Of a stretch of 22,547 nucleotides of DNA, positions 10,797 to 21,149 are shown one piece after another; position 1 is the first letter of the stretch; each line of letters opens with the position of its first letter. The notes under the pieces are model-generated. The model saw only the letters and a program-made list of their open reading frames with translations, did not search any database and was not told the DNA's origin. Source of the stretch: Pleurotus djamor (taxonomy: Eukaryota > Basidiomycota > Agaricomycetes > Agaricales > Pleurotaceae); contig JAPEVF010000728.1 of the NCBI GenBank assembly GCA_029747585.1, forward strand, positions 1 through 22,547, written 5' to 3'. The position numbers and the translations under genes are program-made.

Positions 10797-11052
10797 TCAA
10801 GGACATGTCAAGAGGGAGAGGTACCAGAAGGAGGAGGAGAGAAGGGAGTCAGTCATCTTGAGCATCACGAACAACTTAGTCAACACACCTAGGACCCATG
10901 TATCCTCCAATCTATGCCTCTCCCTTGTGTGGTCAGCCAAAGTCTTGTCAGACTTGAAACTGACACGGCAGTGAGAACAAATAAGCCTGCAAAAATGCGT
11001 CCTAAGTGAGCAGGAAGAAGACCCTAGAGTGTAGAGGTACCCACCTGGCCAT
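10797..11052 (-). CDS. Small C2H2 zinc-finger protein
   Basis: The minus-strand start ATG at 11052 opens an 8-nt first exon (11052-11045, Met-Ala and two bases of the third codon). A 58-bp GT-AG intron (11044-10987, ending TTTTTGCAG) follows, then exon 2 from 10986. The joined frame begins MARLICSHC and contains one classical C2H2 finger, C-x2-C-x12-H-x4-H, at about residues 6-27, ending HTRERH. Such fingers bind a zinc ion and usually contact DNA or RNA. Read without further splicing the frame stops at 10797 after 65 residues. However, a possible donor (GTGTGT) follows the residues DTWVLG near 10887, so the hydrophobic C-terminal tail may be intron. A candidate later exon, about 10436-10375, begins with an ATG codon (MDLVQEG) and ends at a GTAAGT donor. 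The interval between would hold the GGA/CTC microsatellite and three N bases. A longer first exon reading MGSVGL is open but out of phase with the finger. Confidence 0.6.
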
Positions 11053-11204
11053 TGGAGAGTGATTAGAGGTTGAATGGGCGGTGGTTTGAGGCTAGGAAAG
11101 GTGGTGGAGAGGGAGGATGAAACCAGGAGGAGGTGGTTGGGTGGTTGGGAGGTGGTATGGGGGGGAAAGGAAGAAGAGAATGGACGAAGTCCGACGCTTC
11201 CCAT

Positions 11205-11889
11205 ATTTGTCTATGTTTGAGCAAAAGAAAGGGGTCAAAATACCGGAAAATGACCTGATTTATTATCTAAAAAGGAAGAAGACCCCCATAAATTGAGCTG
11301 GTACCTTCCCCAAGGTTCTTTGGGCTGTATAATTCAGTGGTCAAATTTGCGAAAGGGTGGCTTTAAGGATGAACGAGATATGACCAGCCCTCCTGGAGGT
11401 ACATAAAGTCGAACTGGAACAACTCAGCATCACCTTTCCCACGCCTTTTGCAGACCTGGGATAGTGTTCTGGTAAATACTGACTACCTTTGAGAATATTC
11501 CTGGCATTTATAAGTATTTTCTTTCACCTCTCACCTTAGCTGGGCGGGATGACATATGTTCATCTAAGCACGGTTCAAAAAATATGGAAGTCACTCGAGA
11601 GACTCATCAATCCCTTTAGAGCTCTTTCTATGAATTTCTATGAATTTCGGAGAAGTTCCAGAGGCACTCTGAGCCAAACCCTTTTCCTGTTGTACCTTGG
11701 TTGTATTGGGAGGAGGATCGTGAAAAAAATCTGAATGCTCGGGTTTCTCTTGGATCCGAGTGTGTAGTAGTTAGATAGAAGGCATAATTTACTGATCATA
11801 CAATTCATGGGCCGAGGAAAGGTGAGTAGACGAAGGAAAGGTCCGAGGTAAATACTATGAGGGAGAGTAAGGGATAACTATTGGAAACT
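11205..11889. other. No gene recognised
   Basis: Spacer between the zinc-finger gene and the satellite array. A 61-codon plus-strand frame at 11549-11734 shows no domain. The first blurred satellite similarity appears near 11890. Confidence 0.45.
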
Positions 11890-14800
11890 CGATCGACTCC
11901 TCTCATGTAAGGGCTCATTATAGTACTCTTTAATGTGATTTACACAATAGACCAGTCTCCAGGTGGCCGTTTCCAGAGTAGTACTTTCTATGGCAGTAGA
12001 GAGGCAACACAGGTACCAGGAGGAGAGGTCCAAGTTACCGACTCAAATTCTGTCGACTTCTCTCATATAAGAGCTTAATCTAACACTATTCAATGTACCT
12101 CGCAGTATAGTCGAGGTTTAAGGCGGACGTCAGCTGATCCGCACATGCTACAGACCCAGAAAAGCGAGCTTGGTACAAGGAGGGGAGGTACAAAGTACCT
12201 ATTCAAATTCTATCGACTTCTCTCATATAAGGGCTCGATCTAGCACTATGAATCATACTTCACATAATGATCAAAGTTCTAAGCGGACGTCGCCAGAGTA
12301 GCACTTACTATGGGGGTATGAATGCGGCGAAGGTACCACCAGGAGAGGTACTCAAATTCCATCGACTTCTCTCATGTAACCGGCTAATATGACACTATTT
12401 AATATACCTAACATGATAATAAAAGTTCTAGGCGGACGTCAGCTGAGTAGCACTCGCTATCTGGATAAGAATGCGAACCAAGTACTACCAGGAGAGGTAC
12501 CAAGTACCTACGCAAATTCTATTGACTTCTCTCTTGTAAGGGCTTGATATAGCACTATTCAATGTACCCAACATTATAATCGACGTTTCAGGCGGACGTC
12601 GCCAGACTCGCACCTGCTATCCGTGTCAGAATGCGTCGAAGGTACCATGGGGAGAGGTATAAGTTACCTACCCAAATTGAATCGACTTCTCTGATATAAA
12701 CGGTTAATCTAGTACTAGCATACTCCCTAAAGATGATGATCAAACTTCTAGACGGACGTCGCTGGAGTAGCACTTTCTATGTGCGTCAGAATGCGGCGAA
12801 GGTACTAGGAGGACAGGTACTAAGTACCTACTCAAATTCTACTGACTTCTTTCATGTAAGGGCTTGATCCAGCACTATTCAATATACTTAACAAGATAAT
12901 CAAAGTTCTAAGCGGACGTCGCCAGAGTAGCACTTGCTATGGGTGTCAGAATGCGAAATTGGTACTAGGAGGAGAAGTACAGCTTAGCCACTCAAATCCG
13001 ACAGACTTCTCACGTTTCATGGCCTGTTCCAGGACCATTCGATGTGCCTAACATTACAATGGAGGTCTCAAGCGGACGTCAGCTGAATAGCACTCGCTAT
13101 CCGGGTAAGAATGCGGACCAAGTACCACCAGGGGAGGTACAAGGTGACTACTGATATTCTATCGACTTCTCTCGTATAAGGGCTCAATCTAGCACTCTTC
13201 AATGTGCCTAACCTGAATATCCAATTTAAATCTGGACGTCAGACGATCCGCACTTGCTATGGGGGTAGGAATGCGGCGAAGGTACTACCAGGAGAGGTAC
13301 CAAGTACCTACTTGAATTCTATCGACTTCTCTAATATGAACGGTTAATCCAGTACTAATCTACCTTCTGAAGATGATGATCAACTTTCTAGACGGACGTC
13401 GCCAGAGTAGCACTTGCTACAGACCCAGAAAAGCGAACTTGGTACAAGGAGGGGAAGTACAAGATACCCACTCAGATGTGGTCGACTTCTCTCATGTAAG
13501 AGCTCAATCTGACACTATTCAATGTGCCTAACAAGATAATCAAAGTTCTGAGCAGACGTCGCCAGAGTAGCACTTGCTATGGGTGTCACACTGCGTCGAA
13601 GGTACCAGGGGGAGAGGTCCGAGTTACCTACTCAAATTTAATCGACTTCTCTGATATATACTGCTAATCTAGTAATAGGCTACCTTTTCAAGATGATGAT
13701 GAAATTTTCAGGCGGACGTCGCAAGAGTAGCACTTTCTATGGGTGTCAGAATGCGACCCAAGTACCACCAGGAGGGGTACTCAAATTCCATTGACTTCTC
13801 TCATGTAACCGGCTAATATGACACTATTAGATATACCTAACATGATAATAAATGTCTCAGACGGACGTCAACAGACTAGCACCTGCTATGAGCGTCAGAA
13901 TGCGGCGAAGGTACCACCAGGAGAGGTACCAAGTACCTACTTGAATTCTATCGACTTCTCTAATATGAACGGTTAAACCAGTACTAATCTACCTTCTGAA
14001 GATGATGATCAACTTTTTAGACGGACGTCGCCAGAGTAGCACTTGCTACAGACCCAGAAAAGCGAGCTTGGTACCAGGGGGAGAGGTCCGAGTTACCTAC
14101 TCAAACTTAATCGACTTCTCTGATATAAACTGCTAATATAGTAATAGGCTACCTTTTAAAGATGATGATGAAATTTCTAGGCGGACGTCGCAAGAGTAGC
14201 ACTTTCTATGGGTGTCAGAATGCGACCCAAGTACCACCAGGGGAGGTACCAAGTACCTACTCAAATTCTACTGACTTCTCTCGTATAAGAGCTTATCCTA
14301 GAACTCTTCAATGTGCCTAACCTGAATATCCAATTTAAATCTGGACGTCAGCCGATCCGCACTTGCTATGGGGGTAGGAATGCGGCGAAGGTACCAGGGG
14401 GAGAGGTACAAGTTACCTACCTAAATTTCATCGACTTCTCTCATGTAAGAGCTCAATCTAGAACTATTCAATGTACCTAACAAGATAATCAAAATTTTAA
14501 GCGGACGTCGCTAGAGTAGCACTTTCTATGGGGGTATGAATGCGAACCAAGTACCACCAGGAGAGGTACCAAGTACCTACTTGAATTCTGTCGACTTCTC
14601 TAAGATAAACGGTCAATCCAGTACCAATCTACCTTCTGAAGATGATTATCAACTTTCTAGACAGACGTCGCCAGAGTAGCACTTGCTACAGACCCAGAAA
14701 AGTGAAGTTGGTACAAGGGGGAGAGGTACAAGTTACCTACCTAAATTTCATCGACTTCTCTCATATAAGGGCTTAATCTAACATCATTCAAGGTGCCTAA

Positions 14801-17584
14801 CAGAGTAGTCAAAGTATTAGGCGGACGTCAGCTGATCCGCACATGCTACAGACCGAGAAAAGCGAACTTGGTACAACCAGGAGAGGTACCAAGTACCTAC
14901 TCAAATTCTACTGACTTCACCCATATAAGAGCTCAATCTGGCACTATGCAATGTACCTAACAGCATTGTCAAGGTTTCAAGCGGACGTCGCCAGGGTAGC
15001 ACTTTCTAGAGACCCAGAAAAGCGAGCCAAGTACCACCAGGAGAGGTACCGAGTACCTACTCAAATTCTACTGACTTCTCTCGTATAAGAGCTTATTCTA
15101 GGACTATTCGATGTGCCTAACTTGAATATCCAATTCAAATCTGGACGTCAGCCGATCCGCACTTGCTATGGGGGTAGGAATGCGGCGAAGGTACCACCAG
15201 GAGGGGTACTCAAATTCCATTGACTTCTCTCAAGTAATCGGTTGATATGACACTATATAATATACCTAACATGATAATCAAAATTTTAGGCGGACGTCGC
15301 CAGAGTAGCACCTGCTATGCGTGTCAGAATGCGTCGAAGGTACCACCAGGAGAGGTACCAAGTACCTACTCAAGTTTCATCGACTTCTCTCATATAAGGG
15401 CTTAATCTAGCACCATTCAAGGTGCCTAACAGTGTAGTCAAGGTTTCAGGCGGACGTCAGCTGATCCGCACATGCTACAGACCAAGAAAGGCGAACTTGG
15501 TACAAGGAGGGGAGGTACAAAATACCCACTCAGATGTGGTCGACTTCTCTCATGTAAGAGCTTAATCTAACACTATTTGATGTGCCTAACAAGATAATCA
15601 AAGTTCTGAGCAGACGTCGCCAGAGTAGCACTTGCTATGAGTGGCAGAATGAGTCGAAGGTACCACCAGGACAGATATATAGTACCTACTCAAATTCAAT
15701 CGACTTCTCTCATATAAACGGCTAATCTAGTACTATTCAATATACATAACAGCATAGTCAAGGTCTCAGGCGGACGTCGCCAGAGTAGCACTCGCTATGG
15801 TTGTCAGACTGCGAACTTGGTACTAGGGGGAGAGGTACAAGTTACCTACTCAGATGTGGTCGACTTCTCTCATGTAAGAGCTCAATCTAGAACTATTCAA
15901 TGTACCTAACAAGATAATCAAAATTTTAAGCGGACGTCGCTAGAGTAGCACTTTCTATGGGGGTATGAGAGCGAACCAAGTACCACCAGGAGAGGTACCA
16001 AGTACCTACTTGAATTCTGTCGACTTCTCTAATATAAACGGTTAATCCAGTACCAATCTACCTTCTGAAGATGATTATCAACTTTCTAGACAGACGTCGC
16101 CAGAGTAGCACTTGCTACAGACCCAGAAAAGTGAAGTTGGTACAAGGGGGAGAGGTACAAGTTACCTACCTAAATTTCATTGACTTCTCTCATATAAGGG
16201 CTTAGTCTAACATCATTCAAGGCGCCTAACAGAGTAGTCAAAGTATTAGGCGGACGTCAGCTGATCCGCACATGCTACAGACCGAGAAAAGCGAACCTGG
16301 TACAAGGAGGGGAGGTACAAGATACCTACCCAGATGTGGTCGACTTCTCTCATGAAGGGGCTCAATCCAACACTATTCAATGTGCCTAACAAGATAGTCA
16401 AAGTTCTGAGCGGACGTCGCCAGAGTAGCACTTTCTATCGGGGTATGAATGCGAGCTTGGTACCACCAGGAGGTGTACCAAGTACCTACTCAAATTCTGT
16501 CGACTTCTCTCATATCAACGGTTTCTCTAGTACTATTCAATGTTCCTAACATCATAATCAAGGTCTCAGGCGGACGTCGCCAGAGTAGCACTCGCTACGG
16601 GCGTCAGAATGCGACCTTGGTACCAGGAGGAGAGGTACGAAGTACCTACTCGAATTCTATTGACTTCTCTGATATAGACGGCCAATCTAGTACTATTCAA
16701 TATACCTAACAGTATAGTCAAGGTTTCAGGCGGACGTTGCCAGAGTAGCACTTGCTATGGTTGGAGGAATGCGGTGAAGGTACCACCAGGAGAGGTTCAA
16801 GTTACCTACTCAAATTTAATCGACTTCTCTGATATAAACGGCTAATCTAATATCAGACTACCCTTTAAAGATGATGATCAAGCTTCTAAGCGGACGTTGC
16901 TAGAGCAGCACTTACTATGGGGGTATGAATGCGGCGAAGGTACTAGGGGGAGAGGCACAAGTTACCTAATCAAATTTAGTCGACTTCTCTCATGAAGGGG
17001 CTCTTTCTAGGACTATTCGATGTGCCTAACTTGAATATCCAATTGAAATCTGGACGTCAGCCGATCCGCACTTGCTATGGGGGTAGGAATGCGGCGAAGG
17101 TACCACCAGGAGAGGTACTCAAATTCCATCGACTTCTCCCATGTAACCGCTTAATATAAGGCTATTCAATGTGCCTAACAAGATATTCAAGGTCTCAGAC
17201 GGACGTCGGCAGACTAGCACCTGCTATACGCGTCGGAATGCGCCCTTGGTACAACCAGGAGAGGTACCAAGTACCTACTCAAATCCTATCGACTTCTCTC
17301 ATATCAAGGGTTTCTCTAGTACTATTCAATGTGCCTAACATGATAATCAAGGTCTCAGGCGGACGTCGACAGAATAGCCCTTTCTATGAAGGTAGAAAAG
17401 TGACCCAGGTACGAGGAGGCAAAGTACAAGTTCACTACTCCAAATTCTACTGACTTCTCTCACATGAGGACTCATTCTAGTACTATTCTAATTACTCAAG
17501 ATGATAAGCCAATTTCCAGGCGGAAGTCAGTAGAATTGCAAAGTGGATGAGCGGGTGTTGAGGCAAGTACTACCAGGACAAGTC
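11890..17584. repeat. Satellite array, about 36 monomers of about 158 bp
   Basis: The landmark CGACTTCTCT (often followed by CATATAAGGGCT) recurs roughly every 145-170 bp from about 11903 to 17447, giving about 36 copies at a mean of about 158 bp. Other shared words are GCGGACGTCGCCAGAGTAGC, ACTTGCTATGGG, GTACCACCAGGAGAGGTACC and CAAGTACCTACTCAAATTCT. Each monomer carries the palindrome GACGTC and the inverted repeat AGGTAC-CAA-GTACCT. Edge copies (11890-12000 and 17450-17580) are the most diverged, as is usual at array margins. Short periodic minus-strand open frames of about 61 codons are by-products of the repeat. No hammerhead core (CTGATGA with GAAA) was seen in the monomers. Confidence 0.95.
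14440..16292. repeat. Higher-order duplication inside the satellite
   Basis: The block from about 14440 to 14870 (nearly three monomers) is repeated almost unchanged at about 15866-16292. Matched landmarks (GCGGACGTCG at 14501 and 15930; GACCGAGAAAAGCG at 14851 and 16280) give the same offset of 1429 bp, about nine monomers. Neighbouring monomers inside the block differ far more from each other than the two blocks do. This is the pattern expected from unequal exchange or a higher-order repeat. Confidence 0.8.
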
Positions 17585-17585
17585 A

Positions 17586-19422
17586 TGGACGATTTTACGG
17601 GATTGGATCCGACGGAACGAGCTGAAGTTATTGCAAGATGAACGCAACTATCGTCGTTTGTCCAAGATAGAAGCAGATGCAATAATGGATGAAAAGATGG
17701 AACAAATGAACGAACTCGCGAATGCGACGGAGCATCATATCTATCTTAGCATACTTGGTGTACCAAAGNTTTTTTAGACAGTTCTGTCGACAAGACGAGG
17801 ACGAAAGTACGTTTACACACACGTATCCTCAATTTCATGGGATCCCGAAAATCCATAAGAAGCCTACTGGATTTCGCCCCATAATACCTTGTCACAGCGT
17901 TCTATTTAATCCGGCAGCCAAGTTTGTCACGAAAGAACTTAGTGGTCTCGTTAAGGGATCTCCTTCTATTATACATGGTACGAAGGACTTATTTCTAAGA
18001 CTAAGCCAACTTAGTATAGACCGCTCCAGACGATGGTTCTTCGTTTGGGGCGACGTCGTCGCTTATTACCCGAATATACCGATTAAGAGATGCATCAAAC
18101 TGGTGTGTGAGATGTATCGAGATTGGCTTCTTAATCAATCGGGACCCGACGTCGTGGACGTACCTCAAGACTTTTTGGAGCATTACAACTCCCTTAGTCA
18201 GAACGAGTTAAAGTACGAACTCTTTGAACGTGCCATCGAGATTGGCAATACTAAGTTAATCGCACAACTTGGAGACGAGTATTACGAACAGCTAAACGGA
18301 TGCGCCATGGGTGTCGCCTCAGCGCCGGCACTGGCAAATCTATATGGTGTTTATTTCGAAACGAAAGCTGGTATACTCTCTCACCCACAAGTCGCCTTCT
18401 ACGGGCGTTACATCGATGATTGTTTTAGCATCGTCTACGCGGAATCTGCAGACGAAGCTCTTCAGTTTATGAAAGAAACGATCAAGTTCGATGGTTGTAC
18501 GATTGAATGGGAAGTTTCCGAAATTGGATGCCAATTTCTCGACAGTTACATATACAAAGATGGTACGTCTTTGCAATGGAAACCGTTTGTCAAATTCGGA
18601 AACCACCGTGAAAGAGTTCCTTGGGTAAGCCATCATCCGATGGACGTCAAAAGAGGCGTCTACATCGGAGAATGCTCCAGGTTAGCCGTTATATGCAGTA
18701 GCATAGGAAACTACACGGGCGCAATAAAGGATCTTAACGCCCTTTATCTTGCTCGCGGCTATCCGCTAGATCTCGTCATGAATTGGTGCAAGAGATATGC
18801 GCAAGAACGTTGGGAAAAACGATTCGCCGTAAAAAGCGGGTCGGACGAGCACAACGAAGGCGTTCTTGTCTTGAAATCCCGATTCGACGATACTTGGAAC
18901 TATTTCAACGCTTCCGAGCTAGGAAAAACTATGACCGAGTACTGGTCGGAGTGGCATGACCGCGCCAATAAAGGTATGGTCCCAGCTGGACCCCACTACA
19001 GATATTTCCCGTCTCACGAGACAGATGAAGAGTTCTTAACCGAAGTACGACCGGATCTCAAATGCGAGATCCCTGTAGGAAACGGCGAAAGTGCTTGGAT
19101 TCCTGATCTTAGAAAGACCGGAATACTCGGGCGTCGATATATTGTAAGCCGCAAACGAGGCCGAAATATATTTGACCTTACGAATACATGGAAGAAAGTA
19201 GTTTTCCGCAAAATGGATGAAAACATCGCCGAAGAAGGTGGTGTTGTTCCTACGATTCCCCCTGTTGATTTGGGCAGTCACTTACTGGACGCTAGTAAAT
19301 CTCTAGCAGAAGGCATCGAATTATCCGATGACGAAAGCGACATTGTCCTGCACAGAAGATCGGCTTCGCCCGATCAGGAACATCCAATGCTCGGAAGAGG
19401 CTCTAAAAGAGGCACGGCTTAG
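17586..19422 (+). CDS. Penelope-like reverse transcriptase, endonuclease-lacking type
   Basis: RNA-templated DNA polymerase of a Penelope-like element. From the ATG at 17722 the frame has 566 codons. Visible motifs are GIPKIHKKP at about 40-48, palm motif A WGDVVAYYPNIP with Asp at about 111, motif B GCAMGVASAPALANLY at about 193-208, catalytic YIDD at 230-233 (18409-18420), and a thumb-like NHRERVPWVSHHP. Further on come SRFDDTWNYF and SRKRGRNIFDLTNTWKK, conserved in the Athena/Coprina branch. No GIY-YIG endonuclease follows; the C-terminus is a short charged tail. The true frame starts upstream: 17586-17768 is open in another phase, encodes a helical RT-like N-terminal segment (NELKLLQDERNYRRL), and joins the main frame if the N at 17769, beside a T-run, is dropped. 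The first codons of the gene are missing at the satellite junction, so this copy is probably a 5'-truncated but otherwise intact frame. Confidence 0.9.
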
Positions 19423-19543
19423 ATCGATCTAGCCATCACCGACGTTTTGTGAACCTGGATTAAGCGTTCTAACCCAAAACCTAACGTGAGTTAATCGATC
19501 GTGAATTCGTTATACATCTAACGATTCCCAATGACTTCATAGC

Positions 19544-19594
19544 CTAACCGAACCCTAACCGTTAGCCTAAACGCTAACCGAACCCTAACCGTTA
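19544..19594 (+). repeat. Telomere-like 21-bp direct repeat, 30-bp period
   Basis: A 21-bp word is repeated exactly at 19544-19564 and 19574-19594. Each copy contains ACCCTAACC, one unit of the complement of the common fungal telomere repeat TTAGGG. Related words (CCTAACG, GCCCTAACC) lie nearby at about 19480 and 20390. It is about 120 bp after the reverse transcriptase stop. It is not a true telomeric tract, because single units are separated by other bases. Confidence 0.6.
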
Positions 19595-20250
19595 ACTCTG
19601 TGCGTACCACGCTTAATTGCTTAATATTCACAGTCCGGTTTAGGTAGGAGCTTCAAGCCAACTCTACGTCACAGTCGACTACCTACATAACGACCTTAGT
19701 AACCCATAAGAGGGAACGAACGGGTTAGATAAAGTTAACGACACCGACTACGAGTTGGTCGGCAACGATACTGCCTCGCGCGCGATGCAAGACCTGTTGG
19801 TCATTGCGTCTAGTGGACTTGGTACGCTAAGCGCTAAGTATGGCGCTCTGGGGAAACTCAGAGTGGTCCGTCTTCACTCCGGTGATCGACGAGCCCGGTC
19901 TACCGGGTGCGATGTATCACATGGATCTAGTATCGCCGCAGTATCAGCGCTCGCTCCGCATTCACATGGTTCATCAAGGTACCGGATCAATCCATCACTG
20001 ATGTGTAGATCCGATGGCTGTTCCGGACTAAGTTTAGTCATTGTTCAGTCAGCAATCACCCACGATGTCATCGGCCCCCGATAGCCGGACCAATCCCATG
20101 AAACGACCCACATGGCGCATGACTCACATGTGAAAAAGATTGGTAATGACAATAGAAATGCTGACTGATAAGCCCCGCCACTTGCGTCATCGATTAGTAA
20201 AGATTTCTCCGATTACTCATAATGATGACGTNCCCGGGCCCCCTCCTATT

Positions 20251-20326
20251 GTTAGCGTAGCCACTGATGAGTCCTTAAAAGGACGAAAGTGCTGACTGGG
20301 TAATCCCCCAGTACTTTGGTGCTAAC
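20251..20326 (+). ncRNA. Type I hammerhead ribozyme
   Basis: Self-cleaving RNA on the strand of the reverse transcriptase. Stem I outer GUUAGC (20251-20256) pairs with GCUAAC (20321-20326). Stem I inner CCA (20261-20263) pairs with UGG (20317-20319), leaving an internal loop GUAG/U. The core CUGAUGA is at 20264-20270. Stem II GUCCU/AGGAC (20271-20275 with 20280-20284) closes a UAAA loop. The second core GAAA is at 20285-20288. Stem III starts with AGU/ACU (20288-20290 with 20313-20315), then a 4-nt bulge and ACUGGG/CCCAGU (20295-20300 with 20307-20312) with a 6-nt loop. Predicted cleavage is after U20316, leaving an NUH site of the UU kind. All invariant core bases are present. In Penelope-like elements such ribozymes are thought to process the element's RNA. 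Confidence 0.9.
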
Positions 20327-20880
20327 GTCTTACTCTCAGTAACTTGATTTTAACTCGCTCTCCTCCCTTCGGTCGTCGAGCTTCGCCCTAACCTCTGTTG
20401 ATCAGGGAAGACATTGCGAGTTGGCTACGACTTGCACTGACGCTTGAGATCAAACTGAAAGCAAGGTAAGTTACAAACTATTGGGGCACGAAAATGATGG
20501 TTGACGTACTGGAATGCAGTTCGCCCTTGGGATAATGACGGAGCATGAGCCTCTAAGGTGCATGGCTCAAATGGCGAGCAAAGCGGGTCAAGCGACACGG
20601 CGTAATTGGCATTGTCGACGTTGAGCATAGAGAGTGTGTGTTCGTTTTCCTGCTGCTTCAGCTCATGCTGTGAGATTAATGCATTACCCCATGGCCATAG
20701 CCGGGGGAGAATTGCATTGTTGACAGGCTGAATCTGATAATGCATTATGGGCTCATTGGGGGCCAATGGTGGCTTAATGCATTATAGGCGAGAGGATTAG
20801 ATTGCCAGATATGTCCTATCTATCTAACATCTACTCATCCGATCCCTTCAGTTTGGGCTCAGGAGAGGCCAACCTTGAAA
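20327..20880. other. Probable 3' part of the Penelope-like element, no gene
   Basis: No recognised gene. A minus-strand frame at 20425-20766 runs over 100 codons but opens at a non-ATG codon, and its sequence matches no family I know. Three copies of a 10-bp palindrome lie in its second half. Confidence 0.4.
20677..20784. repeat. Three copies of the palindrome TAATGCATTA
   Basis: Exact copies at 20677-20686, 20738-20747 and 20775-20784 within 108 bp. A 10-bp perfect palindrome occurring three times so close together suggests either a protein-binding site cluster or a small local duplication. The flanks are not alike. Confidence 0.6.
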
Positions 20881-20881
20881 A

Positions 20882-21110
20882 AATTCGAAGTGGGTACCAG
20901 GAGGAGTAGTACTGAATACCTACTTGAATTTCATCGACTGCTCACGTTTCTGGGCTCATTTTAGCACTATCGAACATCTTGCTCATGATAATAGAATTCA
21001 CATCAATCCGCCTGCAGTATATCTTTGTCTATGGGGGTCGGAATGCGAAGTTGGTACAAGGAGGAGAAGTACCAGTTACCAACTTAAATTATAGATTCAA
21101 GACACCGGTG
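20882..21110. repeat. Diverged satellite fragment, about 1.4 monomers
   Basis: Satellite words return in the same orientation: GGTACCAGGAGGA, TACCTACTTGAATT, TCATCGACT, GGGCTCATTTTAGCACTAT, TATGGGGGTCGGAATGCGAA, then GGTACAAGGAGGAGAAGTAC. The copy is more diverged than monomers in the main array. It begins at about the same monomer position at which the array stops near 17580. Confidence 0.85.
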
Positions 21111-21149
21111 GGAATCAAAACCTTTGTGCATAGATATAACTACGGTTAC

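Larger units (their letters stand above)
17585..20880 (+). mobile_element. 5'-truncated Penelope-like retroelement (Coprina-like)
   Basis: The element lies between satellite sequence on both sides. It contains a reverse transcriptase frame (17586-19422), an apparently non-coding 3' part with telomere-like words (19544-19594), a hammerhead ribozyme (20251-20326) and about 550 bp of further sequence to the resumed satellite at about 20882. The 5' end lacks a start codon and the usual N-terminal coding region, consistent with truncated reverse transcription. No second ribozyme or long terminal repeat was seen upstream. Penelope-like elements commonly carry hammerhead ribozymes in their terminal repeat-like segments, so the order reverse transcriptase then ribozyme fits. 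Exact ends are uncertain; the 3' limit is set by the return of satellite sequence. Confidence 0.75.

Noticed and set aside
10465..10861. Leu-rich (minus) and Arg-rich (plus) frames
   Set aside because: Both are translations of the GGA/CTC microsatellite.
12588..16751. Recurrent 61-codon minus-strand open frames in the satellite
   Set aside because: They recur because the monomer recurs. They are interrupted in most monomers and show no domain.
19755..20084. 109-codon plus-strand frame after the reverse transcriptase
   Set aside because: It has no domain and lies in the presumed non-coding 3' part of the element.
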